The notes: generated by a model from the letters alone, not told the origin. A stretch of DNA of 6,525 nt from CAG-492 sp035388585 (GCA_035388585.1 DAOOQE010000037.1:1-6525), one strand, 5' to 3'. Positions 1 through 5,496 are shown, counted from the stretch's first letter. Made by a program: numbers and translations.

Positions 1-34
1 TTGCAATTTGTTTCATAGATTTATTAGTTAATAA

Positions 35-532
35 TTGATCATAAATATAGGCAAGAAGGTATATTCAATAAATACACAATTACTAACAGAAAGAGAAAAA
101 CAAAATTTAATAGTTGAACTATCTTCTGAACTTTCTTCAGAACAAGAAGAAATGAAATATTTTAATATAGCAAGAGCAGTTGATATATCACCATTACAAG
201 ATTTTATAACAGAATTAATTTCTACAACAGATATTACAATTCAAAAAAGATTATTAAAAACCCATTTAAAAGAAGTTCAAAGAATGAGCTTAAATGGGGA
301 AATAGTTGAAAGACAAAGTTTTATAATGATTAATTCAAAAAGAACAGATAATTGTGAAAGGGATTTATTAAAAAGACGCCTTGAATTATCTAGTAAATTT
401 GAACGATGTGATATTCAGACTGAAATATTAGATGAATCATCTTTAATACAATTATGCAATAGCTTTTTAAATATGAATTATGCCTATAGAGAAGATAATG
501 ATATTGAAGAAAAAATATCTTATTTAGTGTAA
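35..532 (+). CDS. 5'-truncated VirB4/TraC-type conjugation protein fragment (TraC-like N-terminal domain)
   Basis: This 165-residue product resembles the N-terminal, non-ATPase domain of VirB4/TraC-type conjugation proteins, which in the family helps assemble the type IV secretion channel at the membrane. What I see is a 'VDISPL' segment (residues 49-54), a 'GEIVERQSFIMI' stretch (88-99) like the family's GE-(V/A)-ERRF-(Y/F) signature, and a C-terminal 'DESSLIQLCNSFLN' region (133-146). There are no Walker A or B motifs, so the ATPase part is absent or was a separate gene. The only in-frame start is a TTG directly after two stops (29-34), with no Shine-Dalgarno, and the first residues already look like mid-domain sequence. 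The 5' end therefore appears lost or frameshifted. It is probably a remnant of a conjugative element. The family call rests on pattern recognition only. Confidence 0.5.
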   Translation: MIINIGKKVYSINTQLLTEREKQNLIVELSSELSSEQEEMKYFNIARAVDISPLQDFITELISTTDITIQKRLLKTHLKEVQRMSLNGEIVERQSFIMINSKRTDNCERDLLKRRLELSSKFERCDIQTEILDESSLIQLCNSFLNMNYAYREDNDIEEKISYLV

Positions 533-546
533 TTTTACATAAAATA

Positions 547-575
547 TTGAAAAACATGAAAAAGCCTGATATAAT
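547..575 (+). promoter_or_regulatory. Sigma-A-type promoter TTGAAA-17-TATAAT
   Basis: TTGAAA at 547-552 and a consensus TATAAT at 570-575 are separated by exactly 17 bases. Transcription would start near 582 and give a leader of about 70 nt before the 50-codon ORF at 653. It lies just after the stop of the conjugation fragment, so the two small ORFs downstream form their own transcription unit. Confidence 0.7.
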
Positions 576-584
576 ACTAAACAT

Positions 585-646
585 AAGAGTTTGTATACTC
601 TTCGAATAATAATTCGGAGGGTAACCTCCGAAAGAATTTAAGGAGG
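585..646 (+). promoter_or_regulatory. Structured 5' leader with two hairpins and a possible SD/anti-SD switch
   Basis: Two hairpins can form. The first is AAGAGT/ACTCTT (585-590 with 597-602). The second is an 8-bp perfect stem TTCGGAGG/CCTCCGAA (613-620 with 625-632) closed by a GTAA (GNRA-type) tetraloop. The CCTCC in the 3' arm (625-629) is also complementary to the GGAGG of the real ribosome-binding site (642-646). The leader GGAGG (616-620) and the SD therefore compete for the same anti-SD, a layout seen in translational attenuators. The upstream hairpin is the more stable of the two, so the default state would leave the SD free. Regulation is inferred, not shown. Confidence 0.45.
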
Positions 647-652
647 ATTAGT

Positions 653-805
653 ATGGATAACATAACAAAAATACTTGAGAAAGAAGCAAAGAAAGCTGGA
701 GCAATTGTAGAACCAATTCCAAAGGAAAGGCAAGCAACAAAGTCTAGTTTGAATCTATTAGAAAAAGATATTGAAATTCGAATACTAGAAAATGAGTCAA
801 TGTAA
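653..805 (+). CDS. Small hypothetical protein, 50 aa, charged
   Basis: This is an ATG-started 50-codon ORF with a perfect AAGGAGG (640-646) six bases upstream, behind the promoter at 547-575. The product is rich in Lys and Glu. It begins MDNITKILEKEAKKAG, a likely amphipathic helix, and then has a Pro-containing linker (VEPIPKE, residues 19-25) and a second helix-prone stretch to the C-terminus. It has no signal peptide, membrane segment or cysteine. I do not recognise the family. The strong expression signals argue that it is a real gene. It is probably co-transcribed with the Cys-rich ORF at 904, because I see no terminator in the 98 bases between them. A DNA- or protein-binding accessory role would be a guess. 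Confidence 0.6.
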   Translation: MDNITKILEKEAKKAGAIVEPIPKERQATKSSLNLLEKDIEIRILENESM

Positions 806-903
806 AGAAGGTCAATAATAAATGCTTTTAAATGAATTAGTGTGATGGTCAGTACACAGATTAAACTTATAAAAATAATTATTAATAGAAAGGTTGATTA
901 GAA

Positions 904-1116
904 ATGCTGTATCCATCTTGTAGAGGTTTTGAGTGTATTTATTTAAAAGGTTCTGGAAATGAATGTAAAAGGTTTATTGATTGTAAACGTCCTGATAAAC
1001 AACAAGCCTTGACCGGTCGGGAATTTAAAAAGTGCTCCGCATGTGATATCTTGAATAATTGTGAAGTATGCGAACACTTTTCTACATGTCAAGATGCTCA
1101 TAAAAAAGACGAATAA
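904..1116 (+). CDS. Small Cys-rich (probable metal-binding) hypothetical protein, 70 aa
   Basis: This is a 70-residue protein with nine cysteines at positions 6, 11, 21, 27, 44, 47, 53, 56 and 62. The C-terminal half has the regular spacing C-x2-C-x5-C-x2-C-x5-C, which suits a zinc or iron-sulfur site. It resembles the cysteine clusters of zinc ribbons and of SPASM-type auxiliary cluster domains. It has no signal peptide or transmembrane segment and the tail is charged (HKKDE), so it is probably cytoplasmic. A moderate SD (GAAAGG, 888-893) lies 10 bases before the ATG. It is probably the second gene of the unit starting at 582, followed by a hairpin at 1133-1154. I do not recognise a named family. 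Alternatives are a degraded fragment of a larger cluster-binding protein or a Cys-rich peptide precursor. Confidence 0.6.
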   Translation: MLYPSCRGFECIYLKGSGNECKRFIDCKRPDKQQALTGREFKKCSACDILNNCEVCEHFSTCQDAHKKDE

Positions 1117-1132
1117 TCTGTTTCTAAATTTT

Positions 1133-1154
1133 AAAATAGTAAGTGCTATTTTTT
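1133..1154 (+). terminator. Probable rho-independent terminator after the Cys-rich ORF
   Basis: AAAATAG (1133-1139) pairs with CTATTTT (1146-1152) around a 6-base loop, and the T-run continues to 1154. The stem is AT-rich and only 7 bp, so it is modest, but it lies 17 bases past the stop of the Cys-rich gene. Confidence 0.45.
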
Positions 1155-1192
1155 AATTTATAAAATTACAATTTAATATCTAGATTATATAT

Positions 1193-1225
1193 AAAGATTA
1201 TCAATAAAAATTGATAGTCTTTTTT
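1193..1225 (+). terminator. Rho-independent terminator or attenuator upstream of the recombinase
   Basis: A 13-bp stem with one G-U pair (AAAGATTATCAAT, 1193-1205, with ATTGATAGTCTTT, 1210-1222) has an AAAA loop and ends in six T (1220-1225). It is a good intrinsic terminator on the + strand. It may close the upstream unit. If the weak promoter TTACAA-18-TATAAA (1166-1195) is real, the start site would fall inside this hairpin. The recombinase start codon is only about 40 bases further on, so an attenuating role is also possible. Confidence 0.65.
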
Positions 1226-1265
1226 CATGAAAAAGGAGGGAAATTTATTTTAAGGAGGGGTTGAT

Positions 1266-2195
1266 TTGAAAAAAGGTAATAATAAAGCCCTTAAATTACT
1301 AGATGAATATTTGAATTATTTACTAGTAATTAGATGAAGATCAAATAACATAATAAGAGAATATAAAATAGACATTATAATGTTTATGGTGTTTTTGATT
1401 AGAGAAAAAGAAAGTAAAATAGAAGTAAAAGATATAAATATTGAATTTATAAAAGATATAACTTTAACAGATATGTATTCATTTATATCATATTGTCAAA
1501 CTGGAAAAAATGCTTGTGCAGGAACAAGAGCTAGAAAAATAGTATCAATTAGGCAGTTTTGGAGATATTTAAGTGGACGAGCTCATTTATTAGATAAAAA
1601 TATAGCTGAAGAATTAGAAACACCAAAAGTTCCAAAAAGACTACCTAAATATTTAACATTAGAACAATCAATTAGATTACTCCTAGAGGCTGAAAAGAAT
1701 TCAAGAGATAAATGTATAATAACAGTATTTTTAAATTGTGCTTTAAGGTTAAGTGAATTAGTTAGTTTAAATATTGAACAAATAAATGATGAAACAATAA
1801 GTGTAATAGGAAAAGGAAATAAAGAGAGAAAAATATTTTTAACTCCATCAACAAAAAAAGCAATATCAGATTGGATGGAAGAAAGAAACAAAATAAAAGT
1901 AGATACAAATGCATTATTTACATCAAGATTGAAAAAAAGAATGACACCACGTGCAGTAGAAGATGTAGAAAAAAAATATTTAGAACTAGCAGGATTAGAT
2001 ACAAAAAAATATTCAGTACATAAATTAAGACATACGGCAGCAACATTGATGTTCCAATATGGAAAAGCGGATATAAGAAGCTTGCAAGAAATATTAGGCC
2101 ATGAATCTATCTCAACTACAGAGATTTATACTCACGTTTCAACAGAACAATTAGAAAGAGCAGTAAACTCAAATCCACTTGCTACAATGTTTTAG
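1266..2195 (+). pseudogene. XerC/XerD-type tyrosine recombinase interrupted by an in-frame TGA at codon 24
   Basis: This enzyme of about 309 residues is the usual Xer length and would cut and rejoin DNA through a phosphotyrosine. The start is the TTG at 1266, seven bases after AAGGAGG (1252-1258). The first 23 residues (KALKLLDEYLNYLLVIR) and those after the stop (RSNNIIREYKID) fit the Xer N-terminal core-binding domain, but codon 24 (1335-1337) is TGA where Gly or Lys is usual. GGA to TGA is a one-base change. The only ATG-opened continuation starts at 1380, has no SD and lacks part of the core-binding domain. All catalytic residues are present in full-length numbering: R161 (ALRLSEL), K183 (GKGNK), H252 and R255 (HKLRH), H279 (LGHES) and Y288 (EIYTHV). 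The lesion could be a young null mutation, a sequencing error or a readthrough site. The gene may be an integrase-like part of an element or a host Xer paralogue. Confidence 0.8.
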
Positions 2196-2492
2196 AAGAT
2201 GATGTAAATTTGTTGTAAAAAGATAACTTTTATTATATAATTCAAATAAAGATTATAAGAGTTTTTACTTTAGAGTAAAACTTTTAGAAAGTTTTAATTA
2301 TTTATATTTTGCAAAGATAAATAGTATAGTGTAAAATTTATTTAAAATATTAATATTAATTTTAGACTGTAATTAGATAATTAGTGAAAAGAAAATCAGA
2401 AGTTACTAGAAAGATTAATAATTGAAAAAATACGAAAATGGGGATATGAATTGTTAAAAATGGTGAATTTATACAGTTTATGCAAAAAAAGA
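2196..2492. other. AT-rich gap without a recognisable gene
   Basis: No ORF with a ribosome-binding site or a recognisable protein is visible on either strand between the recombinase stop and the promoter at 2493. The only structure I can support is the hairpin at 2257-2285. The rest is low-complexity A/T sequence and may be decayed coding DNA. Confidence 0.6.
2257..2285 (+). terminator. Possible terminator hairpin downstream of the recombinase
   Basis: AAGAGTTTTTAC (2257-2268) pairs with GTAAAACTTTT (2275-2285) with one bulged T and one G-U pair around a 6-base loop. The 3' arm ends in CTTTT but no longer T-run follows, so termination on the + strand would be weak. It lies 61 bases past the recombinase stop. 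Confidence 0.35.
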
Positions 2493-2521
2493 TTGACATA
2501 AAGCAGAAAAAATGGTATTAT
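2493..2521 (+). promoter_or_regulatory. Strong promoter of the radical SAM operon, TTGACA-17-TATTAT with extended -10
   Basis: A perfect -35 TTGACA (2493-2498), a 17-base spacer and TATTAT (2516-2521) preceded by TGG (extended -10, 2513-2515) make this the best promoter in the window. Transcription would start near 2528 and give a leader of about 160 nt before the mini-ORF at 2686. The long leader contains an AT hairpin (2570-2590) and the dyad at 2638-2651. Confidence 0.75.
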
Positions 2522-2569
2522 ATTAATCATAAAATAGTATTAATGTTATGATGAAAATACATTGTAATA

Positions 2570-2590
2570 AATATAGGAAAATTCTATATT
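2570..2590 (+). promoter_or_regulatory. Leader hairpin AATATAG/CTATATT with a T-rich tail
   Basis: AATATAG (2570-2576) pairs with CTATATT (2584-2590) around a 7-base loop, followed by a T-rich tract (2594-2603). It lies in the untranslated leader of the operon and could act as a weak attenuator. The stem is short and AT-only apart from one G-C pair, so chance is possible. Confidence 0.25.
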
Positions 2591-2637
2591 AAATTTTATT
2601 TTTAAGTTAACGTTACCCGTGCATTTTGATGTTATAG

Positions 2638-2660
2638 TTGTGCTTGCACAATTTTATAAT
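2638..2660 (+). promoter_or_regulatory. Operator-like dyad next to a second -10 element
   Basis: TTGTGC-TT-GCACAA (2638-2651) is a perfect 6-bp inverted repeat with a 2-base centre. It ends 3 bases before a consensus TATAAT (2655-2660). No good -35 stands at the right distance (TTATAG, 2632-2637, is the best), as at activator-dependent promoters. A 2-base loop is too small for a stable RNA hairpin, so a DNA-binding site for a dimeric regulator is more likely. No regulator gene is in the window. A transcript from here would have a leader of about 20 nt. Confidence 0.4.
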
Positions 2661-2685
2661 AAATAAGAAATAGGAGGATATCACC

Positions 2686-2712
2686 ATGGATATGAGAACA
2701 GCTGGTAACTAA
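2686..2712 (+). CDS. 8-codon mini-ORF MDMRTAGN, candidate ultrashort precursor or leader peptide
   Basis: ATG at 2686 follows AGGAGG (2672-2677) at the ideal spacing of 8 bases and opens an 8-codon ORF ending in TAA (2710-2712). The internal Met-3 codon would be too far from the SD (14 bases). The ORF is the first translated element of the operon. A 12-bp hairpin and then a radical SAM/SPASM gene follow it. SPASM enzymes commonly modify ribosomal peptides, so the octapeptide is a candidate substrate. Its sequence, with Met-Arg-Thr and a C-terminal Asn, recalls the E. coli microcin C precursor MccA (MRTGNAN), but no ThiF-type MccB enzyme is present here. The other explanation is a regulatory leader peptide, although it has no run of one amino acid's codons. 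That it is translated is likely; that it is a product is inference. Confidence 0.55.
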   Translation: MDMRTAGN

Positions 2713-2724
2713 ATAACGGAAGGT

Positions 2725-2751
2725 AATGGCTGATTTAAAAAATCAGCCATT
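2725..2751 (+). promoter_or_regulatory. Perfect 12-bp intercistronic hairpin between the mini-ORF and the radical SAM gene
   Basis: AATGGCTGATTT (2725-2736) pairs perfectly with AAATCAGCCATT (2740-2751) around an AAA loop. No T-run follows (GCTGATATT comes next), so it is not a standard intrinsic terminator. It may stabilise the upstream mini-ORF message, partly terminate transcription, or set the ratio of mini-ORF to enzyme mRNA. It begins 12 bases after the mini-ORF stop and leaves the next SD (2771-2777) exposed. Confidence 0.75.
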
Positions 2752-2785
2752 GCTGATATTAATTATTATTAAGGAGGAACTTTAA

Positions 2786-3979
2786 ATGAAAGAGTATTCA
2801 TCAATTCGGTTAGAAGTAACATCACATTGCAATTTGAAATGTCAATATTGTCATAATTCTAAGTATAGTAATAGAAAAGATGATATGACTACAGATGAAA
2901 TTTTACTATTAATTCGGAATATAAAACGGCAGTATCCTATCAATAAGATATTGTTGACTGGAGGAGAACCACTAGTAAACAATGATATTTTTAAGATTAT
3001 TGAACAAGTAAGTGTGCTAGGGATTAAAGCAGATATGGTTACTAATGCTACATTATTAACAGAAGAAGTAGTAAAAAAATTGGAAAAATCAGGATTAAAA
3101 AGAATTCGTATTAGTATTGATGAAATTGGAGAAAAATCAAGTTTAAGGTCAACAGAAAATCCAAATAAAATTAGGAATATTGCAAGAATGATAAGATCTA
3201 TATCTAACATTGAAGTTTGCATACATACTGTCTGTTCACCAGCAAACGTTAAAGATTTATTTGGTGTATATTTAAAGACAATGCAAATAGGTGCCAAAAG
3301 GTGGCGAGTATTTGATTTAGGTTATCAAGGAGGTATTACAGAGAATAAAAGTGAATTTAGCTTTGATACTTATTATGACAGTTTGATTGAGTCAACAAAA
3401 AAAATCTTAAATCACTATCTTGCAAATGGATTGAAAGAAACTTTAGATATTGAAATCAATAATATTTTTAGAACAATAATGTTAGGTATGAAATATGAAG
3501 AAGGCAAAATTGATATTAGCAAAGCTTTAGAATTAAGATTAGCTAACTCTCCATGTGATTATGTAAGAGATCATCAATTATCAATAAGAAGTAATGGTGT
3601 AGCAACTTTATGTCAATACTTTCATAATACCATTTTTGATTTCAAAAGAAATAACTTTGATATTAAAGAAACTATATTAAGACAAAATAGTGTAATTGAA
3701 AATGAAATTCTTATGCAAGAATTAGAACATTGTTCAAAATGTAAATATTGCTTAGTTTGTAATAGTGGTTGTAGGTCTAGAGCTGTTTTCTTAACAGGAA
3801 ATATTAAAGATGCTGATCCAGGAGCTTGTTATTTATTACCAAGAATTCACAAAGAGATTATTCCACTACTACCTGAAGAAACTCAAAAGGTTTATAATTC
3901 ATTCATTAATCTCAATGCTTTAGAACCAAAATATAAAAGAATAGATCTTATAAGATTTCTAAAGGAAAAAGGGTATTAA
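2786..3979 (+). CDS. Radical SAM/SPASM enzyme, probable peptide-modifying maturase
   Basis: This 397-residue cytoplasmic enzyme would use S-adenosylmethionine and a [4Fe-4S] cluster to start radical chemistry on a substrate. The cluster motif C15-x3-C19-x2-C22 (CNLKCQYC) and the SAM-binding GGEP (59-62) lie in a MoaA-like TIM barrel. A complete SPASM domain follows: C257, then G271-x4-C276, then C316-x2-C319-x5-C325-x3-C329, then C348. This is the set that binds two auxiliary clusters in AnSME, PqqE and MftC relatives. Such enzymes typically modify ribosomal peptides or protein residues. The ATG has AAGGAGG 8 bases upstream (2771-2777). The gene follows the mini-ORF and hairpin and is 1 base from the TIM-barrel gene, so they act together. 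Three Arg codons (8, 44, 48) are CGG, unusual for such AT-rich DNA and a possible sign of transfer. The exact reaction and substrate are not known. Confidence 0.9.
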   Translation: MKEYSSIRLEVTSHCNLKCQYCHNSKYSNRKDDMTTDEILLLIRNIKRQYPINKILLTGGEPLVNNDIFKIIEQVSVLGIKADMVTNATLLTEEVVKKLEKSGLKRIRISIDEIGEKSSLRSTENPNKIRNIARMIRSISNIEVCIHTVCSPANVKDLFGVYLKTMQIGAKRWRVFDLGYQGGITENKSEFSFDTYYDSLIESTKKILNHYLANGLKETLDIEINNIFRTIMLGMKYEEGKIDISKALELRLANSPCDYVRDHQLSIRSNGVATLCQYFHNTIFDFKRNNFDIKETILRQNSVIENEILMQELEHCSKCKYCLVCNSGCRSRAVFLTGNIKDADPGACYLLPRIHKEIIPLLPEETQKVYNSFINLNALEPKYKRIDLIRFLKEKGY

Positions 3980-3980
3980 T

Positions 3981-4775
3981 ATGACAAAATATTCGATAGG
4001 ATTTAGGATGAAGTTTGATGATATTAAGCCAGAAGATATAATGAAAGTTGTAAATGATTATCTTGAAAAATTTGATAGGTATGAAATAAAAGTTACTAAT
4101 AGGCTTATATCTTCTGGTAAGATAGATTTATTATTTAATGTTTCTGAAAAGTTGGCAAGTGGAAAATATTCTATTCATTTATTAAAAGATGTTTTATTTA
4201 ATATAGAGTCTTTTGATAAAACAATTCAATTAATAACAAAATTACAAAAGTATAGCTGTATTAGTGAAATGGGGTTAGTAACACATCTACCATATAATGG
4301 CATTATAAATTACTTAGAAGCAGTTTTAAATATATCAAGAATTTTACCACAAAATTATGTATTTTTATTGGAAAATATACCTATATATAGTGGTAATTAT
4401 AATTATTTAAAGCAAATCGATTATTTATTTTACTGTTTAAGTAAAGAGAGCGTCAAAAATATAGGTTTTTGTTTGGACCTAGGACATTTACTCTTTGGAT
4501 TTTATAAAGAGAAAGTGTCTGAAGAACAAGCATTACTAAAACTAGAAAGTATGTCTTATATTCTTTCAAATGTAAAACAAATTCATATTCATGATTATAA
4601 TGAAAAAGATCATTTACAGTTAAAGTCAGGTATAATGGATTTAGAACTAATATCAAAATTCATTAAAAAAAATGATTTAAGAGTTCCTATAATTATAGAG
4701 GCAACAATAAAAAAACCCAGTAAAGATGGTATAAGTCAAATGAAAATGATGAGTAAAAGTCTTGAAACGAATTAA
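3981..4775 (+). CDS. Endonuclease IV/xylose-isomerase-like TIM-barrel protein, probable metalloenzyme
   Basis: This 264-residue protein of the AP-endonuclease-2 / sugar isomerase-epimerase TIM-barrel superfamily has no signal peptide or membrane segment. Strand-end motifs carry a nearly full set of endonuclease IV-type metal ligands: H66 (SIHLLKD), H102 (THLPYN), E131 (LLENIP), D166 and H169 (CLDLGH), H202 or H204 (IHIHD), D210 and H211, and E240 (IIEAT). It should therefore bind two or three divalent metals. At 264 residues it matches the family. The ATG lies 1 base after the radical SAM stop, with AAAAGGG nearby, so translational coupling is likely. In this setting DNA repair or sugar metabolism is less likely than a step on the radical SAM product. 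Metal-dependent TIM barrels of the related MNIO (DUF692) fold do modify RiPPs, but this protein is not obviously DUF692. Isomerase, epimerase or hydrolase are all open. Confidence 0.75.
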   Translation: MTKYSIGFRMKFDDIKPEDIMKVVNDYLEKFDRYEIKVTNRLISSGKIDLLFNVSEKLASGKYSIHLLKDVLFNIESFDKTIQLITKLQKYSCISEMGLVTHLPYNGIINYLEAVLNISRILPQNYVFLLENIPIYSGNYNYLKQIDYLFYCLSKESVKNIGFCLDLGHLLFGFYKEKVSEEQALLKLESMSYILSNVKQIHIHDYNEKDHLQLKSGIMDLELISKFIKKNDLRVPIIIEATIKKPSKDGISQMKMMSKSLETN

Positions 4776-4789
4776 GGAGATGAAATGAG

Positions 4790-5491
4790 ATGGTAATAAA
4801 GGAAGTTCGGGATATAAATATCATATTATCATTACATCAAGAGATATTTGGTAAAACTTTTCCAATATCAAGTTATTATAAAAAATGCAAAATTAATAAA
4901 TTAAATATTTTTGTATATGAAGAAAATTCTAAGTTGTTCGGATATAGTATTATAGTTGATCAACAAGAAGAAAAAAATATGTATGCTTGGTATGGTGGAG
5001 TTTTACCGGAATCTCAAGGAAAAGGAATAACCAAAAAATTTCTTGAAAATCTAATTGAGATGGCTACAGAAAAAAAATATCTTTCCGTAACTTTAGCTAG
5101 TACAAATATCAGACCTCATATGTTAATATTAGCAATAAAGATGGGTTTTAATATTGATGAATTGAAGAAAAGAGATTATGGAGAAGGCAATAAAATTTAT
5201 TTTAAATATAAGATTATGTCATCTCACAGAGAGGATATTTCTTTAGTTGAAAATGGAAGAATGTTGAAATTAGTAGAAATCGAAGAAAAACTTGTGAAAG
5301 CATATAAAACTAATTGTATAGTAATTAAATTTACTAATATTGAAAATTTAAAAGGAATTTTATATGCTATAAAATATTGTAATAGCTTTTCAAGAAAGAT
5401 TGAAATACTAATTGATTCAAATGGTAATAGCGTACAACTTGAAATTATAAAAATGATTGAAGAATATACAGGAAAAGTAAAAATAATTTAA
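4790..5491 (+). CDS. GNAT acetyltransferase with a C-terminal HPr-like domain
   Basis: Residues 1-143 form a GNAT fold. It has the central strand MYAWYGGVLPE (64-74), the acetyl-CoA pyrophosphate loop SQGKGI (75-80) and the C-terminal RPHMLILAIKMGF element (108-120). It should transfer an acyl group from acyl-CoA to an amine. Residues from about 150 to 233 follow the HPr phosphocarrier pattern, with LKGILYAIKY in the place of KSILGVMxLA, then KIEILIDSNG and a final amphipathic helix. The phospho-acceptor His is missing (GRMLKL where HPr has GLHARP). The start is ATG 4790, 10 bases after AAGGAG (4774-4779). A competing ATG at 4785 reads only MRW and stops. The gene lies 14 bases after the TIM-barrel gene and is the last of the operon. 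It may acetylate the pathway product or give self-immunity, as the GNAT MccE does for microcin C. The HPr call is from pattern only. Confidence 0.8.
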   Translation: MVIKEVRDINIILSLHQEIFGKTFPISSYYKKCKINKLNIFVYEENSKLFGYSIIVDQQEEKNMYAWYGGVLPESQGKGITKKFLENLIEMATEKKYLSVTLASTNIRPHMLILAIKMGFNIDELKKRDYGEGNKIYFKYKIMSSHREDISLVENGRMLKLVEIEEKLVKAYKTNCIVIKFTNIENLKGILYAIKYCNSFSRKIEILIDSNGNSVQLEIIKMIEEYTGKVKII

Positions 5492-5496
5492 AAAAT

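Noticed and set aside
816..839. A 7-codon ORF (MLLNELV) between the two small genes.
   Set aside because: The nearest AAGAAGG is about 9 bases upstream and only moderate. Nothing else supports it, and AT-rich spacers give such ORFs often.
1227..1253. An 8-codon ORF (MKKEGNLF) just before the recombinase.
   Set aside because: Its start lies directly after a terminator T-run with no Shine-Dalgarno, and the coding bases include an AAGGAGG-like stretch. Probably chance.
1335..1337. TGA as a Trp or selenocysteine codon in the recombinase.
   Set aside because: TGG encodes Trp in this and other genes here. The position usually carries Gly or Lys, and no SECIS-like hairpin is evident after it. A null mutation or an error is simpler.
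1583..1891. Long minus-strand ORFs at 390-584, 1583-1891, 2851-3297 and 4453-4656.
   Set aside because: Each lies mostly or wholly opposite a better-supported plus-strand gene, lacks a ribosome-binding site and gives a low-complexity hydrophobic product typical of antisense AT-rich coding DNA.
2726..2785. A 19-codon ORF (MADLKNQPLLILIIIKEEL) whose stop abuts the radical SAM ATG, considered as an alternative precursor.
   Set aside because: Its GGAAGG is only 2 bases from the ATG, and its codons are made of the hairpin arms and the radical SAM Shine-Dalgarno. It is best explained by those elements, though it cannot be fully excluded.
4785..4796. ATG at 4785 as the GNAT start, with slightly closer SD spacing.
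   Set aside because: It reads MRW and then stops. The GNAT frame needs the ATG at 4790.
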